Shown in pieces: positions 28,520 to 42,194 of a stretch of 64,000 bases of DNA (within the stretch, counting starts at the first letter, position 1; each line of letters starts with the position of its first letter). This DNA is from Montifringilla adamsi (Eukaryota > Chordata > Aves > Passeriformes > Passeridae): NCBI GenBank assembly GCA_017590115.1, contig JAGGNK010010226.1:2577732-2641731 (forward strand), read 5' to 3'. Under the pieces are notes generated by a model that did no database searches, was not told where the DNA came from, and was given only the letters and a program-made list of their open reading frames with translations. The position numbers were made by a program, and so were the translations under genes.

Positions 28520-31500
28520 TTTCCAGACAGCTATGAAGCATTAACAACTTTCAAAATTATGAATTTTGTTCTGTTTTTTTTCTGGGTTAACCCAACAGGT
28601 TTGAATCTATTTGGTGTGAGAAAAGAGACACAGGTTCTGAAGACACAATGATCACTGAAACACTGTATTGAATAGACAACTTTTAGTAGATTTATATTAA
28701 AAAGAGAAATACTATATAAAAATAGAGATGCAGTAGGAATTTTTCAGGACTCTCCAAGTTACCTTTAAGCCAACTAGCTTTGGTAAGATTATGGTTAGAG
28801 ATAAAATGTGGAATTAATTGCACAGACCTGGCAAACTAGAGGAAGGGTGGCCTGCTCTGCTGTCTGGCTTACTACAGTTAGCCTTCTGGCACTCAGACCA
28901 TTTTAGGCCAGTTCAAAGGTCAGATATATGTTCCTTCCAGGTAAACTGAACTTAAAGTTTTGAAAACAGTAGAGTTTGTACACACAAAGCTATATCCCAT
29001 TGTAGTCTGAATGTGTATATCAGTGTAAATGTAAGTCAAATAATTTCAATAAAAGGAAATAATCTTTGCTTCACGGAAATGAGAATTTAAACTCATATTT
29101 TAAAATAACTCTAGTCTGTAATTCTGTGTTCAAGGAAAAGGAAATACTAAATGCAGTTGTGCAAGTTTTTAAATACTGTGAGAAAATTTATTTTACTTAT
29201 TAAATAAACTTAGCAGAGAATTCTAATTGTCTCTATTTATCTAGACTCTACATCAAACCAGCATCAGCTTTCTATTGAGATCTGGTCATGCCCACACATA
29301 CTATGACAGATTTCAAATCCACCAAACCATGCCCCAGACATGTTCAGAACCAAATCAGAAATTCAGAACCAAATCAAAGTTTCACATTTGAAAGACGAAA
29401 AGAGGGGGCCTATTGCTTTTGACATTGTCTGAACAGGTTTTATGGGACCTTTGGAATAATTTACCGATATCTGCTCAAACCCCTTATTTGAGACACAGAA
29501 TCACTATTGAAAAAACATATTGCAAATTCTTGTCAGTGTCCATCACTTTTGATTCCTCTAACAAGACTTTCAAACTAAGATCTCACACAATCATGCCAAT
29601 GGCCTTATAAAATAGTTAAATAGTTTTATAAAACCTACAGTAATTAGGCTAAACCCTCTGATTATCCTGCCTGTGATTATACATTTTAGTAACTTGACTG
29701 TGATCTCCTGATCACAGAAATCTTCATCATTCATTATCATTTCTAAGGTGAAAAGCTTATCCTTCATGTAGCACCATTGCAACTGCAGTTCAGACAGTTT
29801 TGCAACTTACCGAAATATTAAAGGTAGATTTCTTAAGGTGTAAAAGGAATTTCCTTTTGGAGCCTTCAAGGGCCTGGGGTGAAGAGGAGAACACACCATT
29901 TCTGTGAAGTGCAAGGTGAAAGAAGCAGCTATGTTATCCTTCAGAGCTATTAATCCCTCAGGTGGCTATCACCTCCCTGAGTTCAATACACAAGTAAAGG
30001 CTTGTATGCTGAATCTTAATTCATGTACTTGTTTCTCTCTATCGATTTCTTGCTATTGAATTTTCAGAAACATGAATTAAGAGAAGCCTGTAGCTGTAAT
30101 TTTATACACAGGAAGCTAAATGGTTAAAAATGAAACCATGGCACACTGAAAGCCTCATAATCTTCAGAAATTATTGTAAACAAAATGTTTCTGACTTAAT
30201 TTGATTTTCAGGCATTTTTGTATCACTTTGGTCAGAGATTATCTTTTCAGCAGAACATATGAAGGTCTGAAAAAATAAGTTCTACAGTCTTGTTACCCTG
30301 CTTAGGATTGGAAAACTGTTTGCTGGTATAAGAAGGATGAACCAAGGACTCCAAACCTAAACTAGATCAAAACTGGGATCATCACTCTCCTGTGTCCCAG
30401 CTGTAGCAGCAGAAGCATCAGCTTTATTTGCTGCTGGTACCTCCGTGGGAGGGTAGAATGTGTTGAACCAAAAGGCAGGCTGGGGTTCTGTACACTTGCC
30501 CTGGATGGATCCTCACCTGTGTGTGCATGTGGCATCTGTGCAGCTCCACAAATTCCCTTCTTCTCCAAGAGTGCTGGCAGAGAATGAGGAATATTCAAGT
30601 AGCAACAGCAGATACACATCCAGACCTTTAAAAGACAGCAGAGAACCTCCCACTGGGGACCCAGATGTTAACCTCCCACATGTGGAGGTTTTCTGTATGA
30701 AGACATCTAGAAAATCTTTCTGGACTGAAAACAAAGATGGCCTTCTTAGCAGGGGCACAGTGGGTGAGATCTTATCCTGCAGATCCTGTATAAAATGCAA
30801 AATTTTAGGTTGTCCTCCAGAAAAGCTTTGGGTTTGAGGTTAAAAAATCCCATTATATGATTTTTTTTTTCTTGAAGAGGGATTCACAGGCCTAACTTGC
30901 ATTTACTTTTCAATGTTGTCCATTTATAAAAGCAGCTGAGTCAAATGACTGGATTTTTTTGGTTTTTTCCTACTGGATTGTTCACAATTTTTATGTTTTC
31001 CCCTTAATTTATGTAATAGTATCTACTTGCCTTATTTTATGACCAAAAAAGAACCATTTCTTTGGAATCATGACTATTACTATTACATCACACACATAAT
31101 TGGACTCCAGTCCTTTTTAACAGAAAAACGTGATGCAAAATTATCTAAACTTCCTTGACAGAAAATGTTACAGAAAGCAACCTGCTGTTCTCATGAACCT
31201 CTCACACAGGACAGACCTGGGTGAGGGTGGGAGACCACTGTCAGTGACAAGAGATTATACCAAGCACAGTAGTTTTGTTTCTAACATTAGTTGTGTCTAC
31301 TGGAAGTACTTAGCCTGGAAAGTGGATTCAAACATGCTGATGGCTGCAAGCTGCTTTACATCTTTCTTATCCTGTGGGATACTGAACAATTCCTTTTATT
31401 TTGTAACCATAATTATGAAATAAGCTTCCCACCCCCAACAGTACAGTGTTTTAAAAACAAAACTCTTTTAATAACCAATAAATGTGATCAAATGCTTCCA

Positions 31501-34500
31501 CAAATTGCAAAATTGAAAATATTGTGCTTTCCATGGGAAAAAAACCTCTATGCTTTTTCATCATGTGCCTCTGAACCTGTCTGTCTACACACACTGATCC
31601 ACATGTGCCTCTGTGCACACACATAGAGCACACATTTTCAAGACTCAGCACAACACACTCATATTTCCCATGGCTTCCTATTGCCCAAGAGCAGACTGAG
31701 TACAGGTGGCTTCATAATAGCAAGCATAAAAATGACAACCATTTTTTTATTGCAAAATAACACACTGTCAGATGTACCACCATCTGTGTTATTCAGGACT
31801 ACTGCTCGCTGCCGGCTGCCACCAGCACTGGCCCATTATTGGAAAAATTACAGGAGGAGATGCCTGGCTTTATGAGAGAGCTTGACACTGGTCCCAGAGT
31901 CAAGTGTGACATAAACCCCAAAGCTGGACTTGTGTGTGCATTCAAATGGCGTGCATTTACACCATTTACAGCCCTGTTACACAACCACAGGCATAGCCCA
32001 AGGGGATGCTCTCTGCTATTTCCTTGTCAGAGATCAATGAGTTAAAATAATCAAGTCAAGAAAATTATTTGCATGGCTGTGAGAGAGGAATTAAAGATCC
32101 CAGTGACTCGAGCTTACTTTCAACATTTGCCTCTGCAGCTGTCATCGCTGCAGAACTGCAGAAACACTCCTCACACCAAGCAAGAATCAGATGTCAAACC
32201 TGCACCAGCTCCCACAGCACTGCCAGACTCCTGTTATTATTGGGTGAATCCTCACAACACCAAACCCTTTGTCACAATTTGGGGACTGTCCTTTTCATTT
32301 TCCATTACCAATTTGCTTTACAATCTTGCACTAATTAATGCTGGACAACGACAATGTTAAAATAAACATGCTCAGTGCAGAATAGTAACTAAGAGGATTT
32401 TAAGACCTTCCATTTCTGTGTTCAGCTCTTTGTTTTCTTCTCTTTTCGCTCACAGCTCCATTGCTAACAAAGAATGCTTTCTGAAATGATAAATGCTGTG
32501 GGTAACAGTTTCATTTTTAGTAGACTAGTATCTGATATTACTTTATTACTGCAACTTCTGTTTTGAGTGTGAAAAGCTTATACAACACATTATAAAATAA
32601 AACACTGCAAGACTGAGGGATATTTCCATAATAATTTTAAATACCTAGGAAAAAACCTATCCAAACAATTACCTTCAGTAAAAATAAAGTGTAGTCAACA
32701 AAGATTTTATAAGCCTTTGTTTGGCCTTTTTGTACATATGCATTCATAATTAAACCCATCTACTGCATAAAAAATAAAGCCTGCCAGATGGACTAAAGAT
32801 TTGAGGTAATAATTACAGATTACACACAGACTAGGTATGGTCCCAGCTGTCCCATTCCACCTATGAAGGGCCTGACAAAATGTAAGAGTGGCTCCTACAC
32901 AAACAGTGCTTCCAGGGTGTTAAAAAGGTTGTTCACAGCCATAATATTTTGACATGGCTTTATCAGTGAAGCCATAGCATAAAACTCAGGAATTCCTCAG
33001 CAGTGAGAGCTACTATGAGCTCTCCATGGACTATATAATTTTCACATTGCTTCCAAACAGTGCTATGGTATTGGCCTTCATCCATTCCCACATACTCCTC
33101 ATCTGTCACAAGCTGTATTCTTTTTCTTGTCATCCAGGTCTGAGCCCTTGAAACTTCTGAAGTCAATTGGCCTGTGTTATCCATCCACCAGCAGTTTATC
33201 CAATGGGATACTTCATGACATACAGTAATAATAAATTAATGCAATCATTTCATATGATAATGCGATTTGATGCTCTCTTTTTCTTTGCTCTGAAATAATT
33301 TATGAGTGAAGGCTGAAGATTGATTCCAAAGTTATGTTGTTCAAAGCTGACTTCTCTCTCTACTGTCTCCATCCAGCCCCGACCTACCTCAAGAAAGTAG
33401 GGCAGTGTAGCTAGAGAGTCCTGTGCTATATTCTTCCTTACAAGGTGTAATAATCTGACAATAATTATATCAGTTTCACTGACCATTCTCATAGTCAGAA
33501 AAAAAAATTAATTTTTTCAGGTTGCTGTGAAAAACTTCCATATATTTGATAGAATTATGATAATATATCAACACCTCTTAGAATTAAGAAATAAAATAGA
33601 AACAGAAATAAAAAATCTGAGCATGCAGTAAGCACTGTAAGCCATGTCTGAAATGACAAAACTGCAATCGATGTGAATAGTAACCCTGGAAGAAGGATGA
33701 GTCAAGAACATAAGTAAGCATAAAAAAATCAAGACTGTTCTGAAAATGCTTTCAATAGGTATAAAATTTCCATTATAACATTGAAACATATAAATTTGAT
33801 TGCTTTGTCTTTCACTTTCTTATTCCTACTGCTATGGATAAAAAAGAAATGGATTTAAAAAGAGAAATCAAGAAAGTATAAAGCGGAAAATTAAATTATC
33901 CTTTTTTTAGTTTAGTCTTACACAAAATCCATCAAATTAAAAATATTAAAAGCTTTGTTAAATTTTCTTGAAAAAAGATAAGTAACTTTTGGTTCAAAAA
34001 ATTGGCTAGCTAAGCGAACCAAATGTAAAATATTAACCTGGTGTTTTCACTGGTATCTTAAAATGAGACTCCAGGCATTGGAACCCCTTTAGCTTGTACA
34101 TTGTTAGGCTGTAGCTATTCCATTTCCTTTTCTTTGTTTAAAAGATGTTTCTTCATCTATATTCCTATTAGTAGAAAAGCATATGCAAACAATTGCACTT
34201 CCACATTCTTAAAAATTAATGTATTTATTAAAAATGAAGTCCTGGTAAATCTGGAATATATTTAAAATGAATTTAGCTGTAAGAAAGGAAAAATAGTACC
34301 AAGAACATCACAGAGCATGGAAATTAACTATGTTATGTTAATTGAAGTTGGATATCAAACAGCACGTGGACTCTTGTGGAGCTTCAATTATGAAAATGGT
34401 ACATTCAGTTCAGCATAATAACAGTGTTCATTCTACCCCTCACTGAAGGGTCTTTGAGCTCAAAAGCCAAGAATTGTCAAGAAATATGAGCATCACATCA

Positions 34501-36439
34501 CACAGAGTTTCTGCTGAGTTTTCCAAACACTAAAAGGAGCAGTGTACTGTGTCAGTAGGAGAGGCTTCGCGAGCACCTTGCCACGGGAATCCATCTATTG
34601 CAGACTGCAAACATTACCACATTTAGAGCAAATATTTGTCAAGGTTACTTCTACCAGCAGGTGTCTTTCAGAGCTGGATTGACAGTTTGACTAAGTCCAT
34701 AATTTTCACAGCTGGAGTTTGGTGATTTGTCATGCAACGCTGGCCAGGCTGGCGCAGTGGGACAGCTCACGATCCTGCAAATGCCCCAGAGTATGCACCA
34801 GGATTTACCATGGATGTGCTGAGCTGCTGGGACAGGGTCCAAGACACAAATCATTCTTTTCACAGGCAGGAGGATATTGCTGCTCAACAGCAGTACAAGG
34901 ATACCACTCCGATCTGGAGGCTCGCTTGTTGTTGTGCTGCAGTTTTTCTGTTTCTTTATAGGTGTGAATATACAGATACATGCTTGCATGGCCTATTGTG
35001 TTGGCAATGCGAGTACAGACTAGAAAACTTTCATCTCTGGAGTGAAAACAGCTCTTTGCATGCTCTTTGGGCCATAATCTCAGCTATTGTTTATTCTGTG
35101 GGCTGTTAAGCAGCGCCATCTCTTCCAAGATAACTAAGAGAAAAGGGTGGTTGGCATCTGGCAAGTCTGGGATCTTAATGATTTGTAAAAGCTCAGTAGC
35201 TGTTTCTCTACTTCAGAAAAATTTGTATTGAGTACTATTTTATATGTGAAAAGGATTTACTGGGCTCATTATAAAAACAAAACACTGGACTGTAATCAGG
35301 ATTGGCAAGGAAAGTAAGGAGGAAGAGCATTGTATAATGGAAAAAAATGGAAAAAGTGAAATATAAAAGAGTGAGGATGGCAGAGGGAAAAGAATAATTC
35401 CAGTTTCCTTTCAAAATGTCTTCTAGCAGGTCTTCCTTATGCCAGCTACAACATACTCATACAGCATCCCAAAAACCTTTCTCTTTCTCTCCATTGAAAG
35501 TTAGCAATGTAGTGATGACTAAAAATCCAACATTCTCTGGAAGCTGATTAGGTTCCCAGCCTTACAGCTATTATTTCATCTTTCATTGTTACTCTGCTCA
35601 TTTATGTGTACTTCTTTATTTTTCTTCTGGCAACATATTCCTCTGCTTTAGGTTCATTTCAGTTCATGGACCAAGGAACCCTGCATCATCTTCTTAAGAG
35701 GAACTCAGAGTAGTAGCTGAGACTACCAATTTACTCTTTTGACAGAGATATTTTCTCTGGCCCAGGAGCCAGCTGGAGCAAACTGCAGTGCAAAGGGGAG
35801 AGACAGCAGAGGGAGGACAAAAAGTCAGGAAAATAAATTGCTTATAAACAAGTGCAACCCAAAGGTGAAAAGTCTGTGGGTAGCTGTTGCTCGATTAATG
35901 GAAGAAATAAAGTTAAAATACCAGCTCCAAGACAGCTGGCTGTCACAATGTCAGAGCTCAGGAAAGGCCTTTCCCTGACAGAACATAAAATAACTTCTCC
36001 CTTTCATAACAGGGAAATCATTGCAAGCTTTGTGTTAAAAAGGAAATCTATTTCTTTAGGAGAAGAACAACATGCTTTTGTGACATGAAGACAATAAGGG
36101 AAGCTCCAGGGTAGGTAAAAGGGATGGCAATCCAACACTCCTGATTTTTTGTATTCCCCAAACTGCATCTGAGCATCTGCTCAGTATCCTATCTGCCTAT
36201 TGGGCAGCGCTGGATTTTGGACTGAAAACTTGCTAAGAGCCAAACTTATAAGTAGCTACTGAAAACATTATTCTTTCTTTCATCTCTGGATTGCTTATTG
36301 AATATTTATGTGGCTCTGACTTTCTACCACCAGCAATATTCCCCAGACATATCTTGGTGACAAACTTCTGTTTCAGGATTTTTAACCTAATTTCTGCTCT
36401 GACAGTTTCCTGGTGCCTTTTTACTCAATACATCACTTC

Positions 36440-36441
<2 letters not shown>

Positions 36442-36470
<29 letters not shown>
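36442..36470. repeat. T29 homopolymer
   Basis: Uninterrupted run of 29 T. It could be a poly(A) tail on the minus strand, but I see no polyadenylation hexamer or recognisable transcript next to it. Confidence 0.9.
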
Positions 36471-37243
36471 GTGTGGACCAGTTAAGTGCCCTCCTGTTCA
36501 CATTCCATTACAGAGCTCCAGCATACTACTACTATTCCATAATTAAATATCTGCAAATGAAGCAGACAAGAACAATGATGGATGCAGTAGAGCACAGAGG
36601 AGCGATGGTGGGGTGGCACATCAGCAGCCAGTAGCAGGGGGAGCATCCTCTGTGGAAAAACCAGTGAGGAGAGATGCAGAAGTACTGTGGTTTGGCAGAA
36701 AGGACCATGCAGTCATTATTCAGATGAGATCTCTCCAGCCAAACAGAGTGCTGGAAACTACATAGCTGTGAAATAAGTGTATGGTTACGGGTCATTAGGC
36801 CAACAATATCTCTGCTCTCTCTCTCTCTGATGGGGGCAATCACATCTGACTGTAATTTTTAGATTGTCTGTGGTCACAGGAAGGTTAGATTTTGTATTTG
36901 TCAGATCAATTTTTTGTTTGTTTCTTTCTTTGTTTTCTCTATGAAGAAAGAAGTGTAAAATATTCCTGACCCAAAGATAGATAGCTAAAGTACGGGTCAG
37001 ATGTTTTCTTCAGCATCAAGTGATACTGTGTGTGTAAGTTTTACTTAGGTTCATCTGAGAAAGGGTGAGGCAACAGAACTGACCCTTTTCCTGCAGGTCA
37101 ATAATGTATTATTGACTGCTACTTTTGTTCACGTACTACCTCTACCAACAATGTTATTTCTTGATCTAAGCAAAAACTAGAGATGGTCATGCTTGGGAAC
37201 TTCCAAAGCTAGTGACCTTTCAGGGTATATCAGCTTTCTCTCA

Positions 37244-37263
37244 TTTTTTTTTTTTTTTTTTTT
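37244..37263. repeat. T20 homopolymer
   Basis: Uninterrupted run of 20 T in intergenic DNA. No associated element was recognised. Confidence 0.9.
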
Positions 37264-38817
37264 AATTAGGTATATCTAAACACGATAGACTCTTCTTCAT
37301 CATGATCTCACTTTTAAATACTGCACAGCCAAATACATTATTTAGAGCATTAAAATGCAGATCCAAAACACTTGGAAAGAGACAGAGATCTCTTCTCATG
37401 TCTTTTTCACTTCAGAATCACAGTGCATATCTCATATGCTCTATTGGTCTAGTTTGTCAAGGTTTGTGCCCTTGTAGCACTGTATCTTCATTACTTACAG
37501 CAAATATAAGAGGAAAAGCCCCAGCTCTCTGGGATTCAAAGTGTTAAGCTGATCAGTCTTGAAAACCCAAAGAGGCAAATCTCCTTAAATTTTCCATGGT
37601 ACACAAATTTGCACTAAGCTTCCACTTCTTACAGGGAAAATTTTAGCTTTACAAAACATTAATTTCTCCTTTGGATAATGAGTCACATAAACATTTGCAA
37701 CTCCCTTATCTTGTCTGCCCCTCAGAGGAAGAAAACATCTTTCAGCTCTAGATGCAGGGCAGTACCACTATGGGATTTCAGTATTGTGATAGCTCCCCAA
37801 AGCCCATGCATCAGTGCAGCAATGAAACACAAATCTTTGCATTATTAGTAATTCAAAATAACAATCAGCATGACCATTTTAATGGCTCCTACAGCTCTCA
37901 ACTGGAACTTCGATTGCCATCCATTCCTGTCAATCAGCATGGAAAAGCTTTGCCTGAAAGCAGAACTGATTCTGCTCAGCATGGAAGCTGAAAAATTCAG
38001 CTACAAGGCAGTTAGCAGTAATATGCCGCTAGAAATGACATTAAGATTGTGAAAAGTTCTGATAAATAAGAGTAAACAAATGAAAAGCCGTGACAAAAAC
38101 ATGCTCATACATATACTTACAGTGATTTAATAGACTTAGTAATGTGTGACTTTTAAAAACACAGGGAAAACTGGCCTGCTTTTAAAGACATACAGACAGA
38201 TGTTTTAAAGTAAAAAAATCTGGGCCGTTCTGCAAGCCATGTTTCACGGTTTTCAGTCAGTCCAGTCCTCATTTGTTCCATAAGATACACCTTAAAATGC
38301 AATTGCCAGGATAAAGGATTGGATCTTTAATGTAAACAAAGTCTTAAAGAGACCTTCATTCCTATTTTCTTATTCCTGTGCTAAACATCCACCAGCTCAT
38401 GTCAGACTGCAGCGATTATCAATTAGTTACACCCTGCATTAGTCTGCACATGAGAAGCAAAAGAAAACTCTTCCCCTCAAGAACAGGAGCAGAAACCCTT
38501 TTTTTCCCACTCTTTGGAAGTAGCAAGCATAGCTTCTCTCTTAGCTCAAGAGAAGAAGAAACAGCGAGAATTGCCCCTGTAATTTGCTGCTGCAGTTCTG
38601 GGATTGATTCAGCCTTCCCTTCAGAGGACCGGAGGGAGTAGGGCTGGAGGGCAGTGAGGCCATGCAGGTGCACGGGGCAGACCAACCCATTGGGACATTT
38701 TCTGTAATTGCCTCTTAAATGAAGAATCCAGAAGTGACAGGGTCTCTGCTAACTGGGTTAGACCTTGCCTCCTCCAGTACATTGCAGTGGTATCTTTAAA
38801 CCTTACGGATAGAGAAG

Positions 38818-38949
38818 TTTCTTCCTTTCCTTTGCTCTTGCTCTTTCGCTCACACTTTTCCTCTTCCCCTTCTGTCTTCCCTTCTCCCTTTTTCATCCTT
38901 TCTCTTTCACATCCTGATTCTCTTGTTGATCCCTTCTCTTCTTTTTTTA
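38818..38949. repeat. Polypyrimidine tract
   Basis: About 130 bases, overwhelmingly C and T on the plus strand with only scattered purines. The long minus-strand frame across it, 38621-39055, is rich in Lys and Glu only because of this bias and is not called as a gene. Confidence 0.8.
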
Positions 38950-39748
38950 GCTTGGTGTGGAATATAGTCACACGTCCCTCTTCCAGCAGAGAAGAAATCA
39001 CCACCATGAGTGGAAAAAGATTCTTTGATGTTGCTGCTAAGATGTTCAAGGGCACAGAAATATTTTGCTAAATCTGTATCAGCCCTTTGCCTAGGAGGAG
39101 TTAAAGGAACTGGGATACAAAATGCAGTGGAGATCCCTGCAGTTCATGCAGTGTTCTGGAAATTCACTTGTAGCGGCTTATCTCACATTTGAATCTAAGT
39201 TGCAGATAAGTTGCAAAAAGTAACAAGATATACAAACCTCCTCTCTCTTCATCACCACCCACCAGACAAATGTTTACCCATTTATGGAAAACTTTCAGTT
39301 CAACTTTTCTGCAGAACAAATTAAACTATTACTTGATCATTATTTTGTACAATACGCCAAACCTGTGCCTGGTGCAAATTTTTGCAGCTGGGTTATGAAA
39401 CTTGAAAGGCAGAATCCATAAATGACAGTGCTATTATTCTGCTCATAATATAGTTATTTCAATCACTTAAAATAATGCTTTGGCACAAAGCACCACAGAA
39501 CTGCACCACCAGACAGCAAGAATGAGCAAGCAGAAGTCGGTACAACCATATCATCAGACTCAATTACTCGCTGTTGGGTAAGTATTTGAAATAATATAGA
39601 GGGGATTCAGCCACACAATGCTGACATTAATGGGACCCCACACAGCCAAACCCCCCCATACATCTACCCCTCTATTTCTGATATGATAATTAAGCAATGG
39701 GTTGCATGCTCCGCTGCCTTCGTTCCTGCCTACCCTGTGCACCTCAAA

Positions 39749-39806
39749 ACTGCCTTTTTAGAACAGAAGAGTAAAATATTATGAACACTTTGGTAACAGT
39801 GAAGAT
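39749..39806 (+). repeat. 58-bp dispersed duplicate, copy 1
   Basis: This stretch, starting ACTGCCTTTTTAGAACAG and ending AACAGTGAAGAT, recurs at 42137-42194 in the same orientation with two substitutions. The flanks are unrelated. Confidence 0.9.
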
Positions 39807-41880
39807 GAACCAGAGATGAAGAACTTGGATCAAATTCCCCAGACTTATAAAGATGTATTTTACTTCATTTTTACTTCTGTGCTATTTTCTGTGTATTATG
39901 GAGGGTATCAGGCCTTCACAGAACGGCTAGAGATAATTCTTTATTTTAAAATGCCCAAATCTATTTATTTTGAAAAAAGCTTTATTAATGTTATGAGACT
40001 GTTTTAGCTTCAGAACAGTGTATAGGCCGTAAAAGTCTATGTTAATACAGAAGTGCAATAAGCCTAGAAAGTAAAAGCAACATAGACATTTTTCAAACAT
40101 TCACTAGGGATGAAATAACTTTGTTTCTACAACCACTAAATAAGGGGAAAAAAAAAAGAAGAAAAAAAAAGTCAAAAACACCAAAATGTCAGAATGTAAC
40201 AGTAATCATCACCACCAGTAACCACTGATAATCCACAGGAGCTCAAGTTCTTCTGAAACTAAGTAGAGGATTGTCTTCTAAGACTGCTGTGGTGTCTCTG
40301 CTGGGTGACTCATACCAGTCAGGAAGTACATGGGATAACAGGTCTAATAGTTTAAAATCGTTTGGGAAGGAAACATTTTTCCTGAACTCTGTGATAATGC
40401 TATTAGCTCCAGTAACTCGAGCCTCAGGGTGATCCCACACCAAAGCAGATAGGCAATGTCTGAGGAGCAGAGTCTCTGACCCCAATAGATTTGCAGACAG
40501 AGGCAGACCTAGACAAGACCAAAAAAAATCTGAGATCAAAGAGGGGTAGAGAAGCTACAAGCTTGTCCTGCTTGCATAACTTGACATTAATACATTACAT
40601 TTATTCATCACTAGGTACAAATCTGAATGATTCTGAGTAAGCTTAGCAGTAAGAGATTACTTGTCATTTAGCTATGTATCTGACTCAAAAGGATTATTTT
40701 AATACTGATATCAATATTACTTGGTTTGCACAGGCTGAGTGTTTGCCATGCTGTGACTGGAATTGGGGACTACAGAGTGTATCTTGCTCTCCTAATGCCA
40801 GTTCTGTGGCTTGCTCCTGTCAAAGAGAAATCCTCACTGCAAATCCTTGCTGTGATTGCAATGTGAGCTACTATTATAAAGGCACGAGGGGAGAAGGGTA
40901 CTTCTGTGCACTACTTGGAATCCAAATTGAGATCTGTTCAGTCAGAATTATTCCACTGGTAAACAGTTTTTTTTCCATTAGTTTTTATGGCCTGAACATA
41001 GGAAATTATTAAGATAAGATGCACACAACTAGGGACTGTCACCCGATTATTGAACTGAGTTATGATACAAAAATCATAGGGTAAAGTGGGAAACAGAAAA
41101 TGTGAGTATTCTACCCAGAGCAGAAAACACCAAGGCAACACTCACGGCATGCTATAAAAGATAATAATCTCTGTACCTCTTAGAAGATATGTAAACAATA
41201 CATTAAAAAACCAAAATGATCAGCAGGGACACTATCAATAAGAAAATAACCAACCTAGAAAACAATCAAATGCAGAAAAAAAAATCAAATTCTTAAAATG
41301 TGAAAAGCCAAATATTTGTGAAATAAAGGTATAATAAATATCCAGATGCCAAAGAGAACCTTTTAGGTGCTGCCATATATACACACATATCTCTCAAGAT
41401 TTTTCTTGTTGACTGCTTTATTGCTTATGCAGCTCTCAGCTACAGATATTATGTCAGTGCATTCAGCTGAAAGGAAATGTATTAAAAATAAATAAGAAAA
41501 CATCTGTAAAAGTGACTAATGAATGTCAGCAGGTCTGTAAATATCACTGAATTTCTATTTTTTAGAAAATCCATGCACCACAGCCAACATATGAAATGCC
41601 TATGTGCTATTGAAATTATTGACAAATATTTTACTTTCCTATTGTCCTGATGTCCAAAGTAATTTTGTGTTCAAGGGCCATGACTCTTTATCAAAGACCT
41701 CTACTGGTAATTTGGAGGGAAATCATCTATGTTTTAGTTTTGACAAAGCATTAATTTTTACATTCAAGTAAAGGTCAACTACCATAGCCAGATGCAGCTG
41801 CAATGAAAACGTGTTCTGCTGAACAATGAAATCGTTCTTTCCATATTCTGTGTCAAATGCCTCTTTAAATGAGCTATATT

Positions 41881-41885
41881 AAAAA

Positions 41886-41921
<36 letters not shown>

Positions 41922-41936
41922 AAAAAGAAAAAAAAA
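41881..41936. repeat. Long A-rich tract
   Basis: A-rich tract of 56 bases with an internal pure run of about 32 A and a few T or G interruptions. No retrotransposon was recognised immediately upstream. Confidence 0.9.
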
Positions 41937-42136
41937 GGCAGCCACTAATCCTTCAGCTTTATTAGTGAGATGTGAATTGCAGGGCTCAAACAGGAAAACA
42001 GGTCCAAAAAGAAAACACTTGCATAGTCTGATTTGTAATGAAGGTTGGGATTGCTTAAAAATAGCAAGGACTGAACTGCTGGATAGCATTTTATAGGTTT
42101 ATGTACCAGATTTATAGGGTTTATAGAATTTCAGCC

Positions 42137-42194
42137 ACTGCCTTTTTAGAACAGAGGAGTAAAATATTATGAACATTTTGGTAACAGTGAAGAT
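42137..42194 (+). repeat. 58-bp dispersed duplicate, copy 2
   Basis: Second copy of 39749-39806, 56 of 58 positions identical, direct orientation, 2.4 kb away. It may be a segmental micro-duplication or a fragment of an unrecognised repeat family. Confidence 0.9.

Larger units (their letters stand above)
28520..39748. other. Intergenic gene desert
   Basis: No gene, RNA or named repeat recognised apart from the T tracts and polypyrimidine tract listed separately, plus a short (CT)n at 36815-36828. Segments at about 31800-32040 and 34680-34960 have balanced composition and look non-repetitive. They would be candidates for conserved non-coding elements, but nothing in the sequence alone shows this. 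Confidence 0.5.

Noticed and set aside
36442..36470. Poly(T) as the poly(A) tail of a minus-strand processed pseudogene
   Set aside because: No polyadenylation hexamer and no recognisable coding remnant lie at the expected side.
38621..39055. 144-codon minus-strand frame rich in Lys, Glu and Arg
   Set aside because: The composition follows from the polypyrimidine tract on the opposite strand; no domain or splice context supports it.
40674..41012. 112-codon plus-strand frame with many Cys residues
   Set aside because: The Cys spacing fits no family I know, there is no signal peptide or splice support, and the flanks are ordinary A/T-rich DNA.
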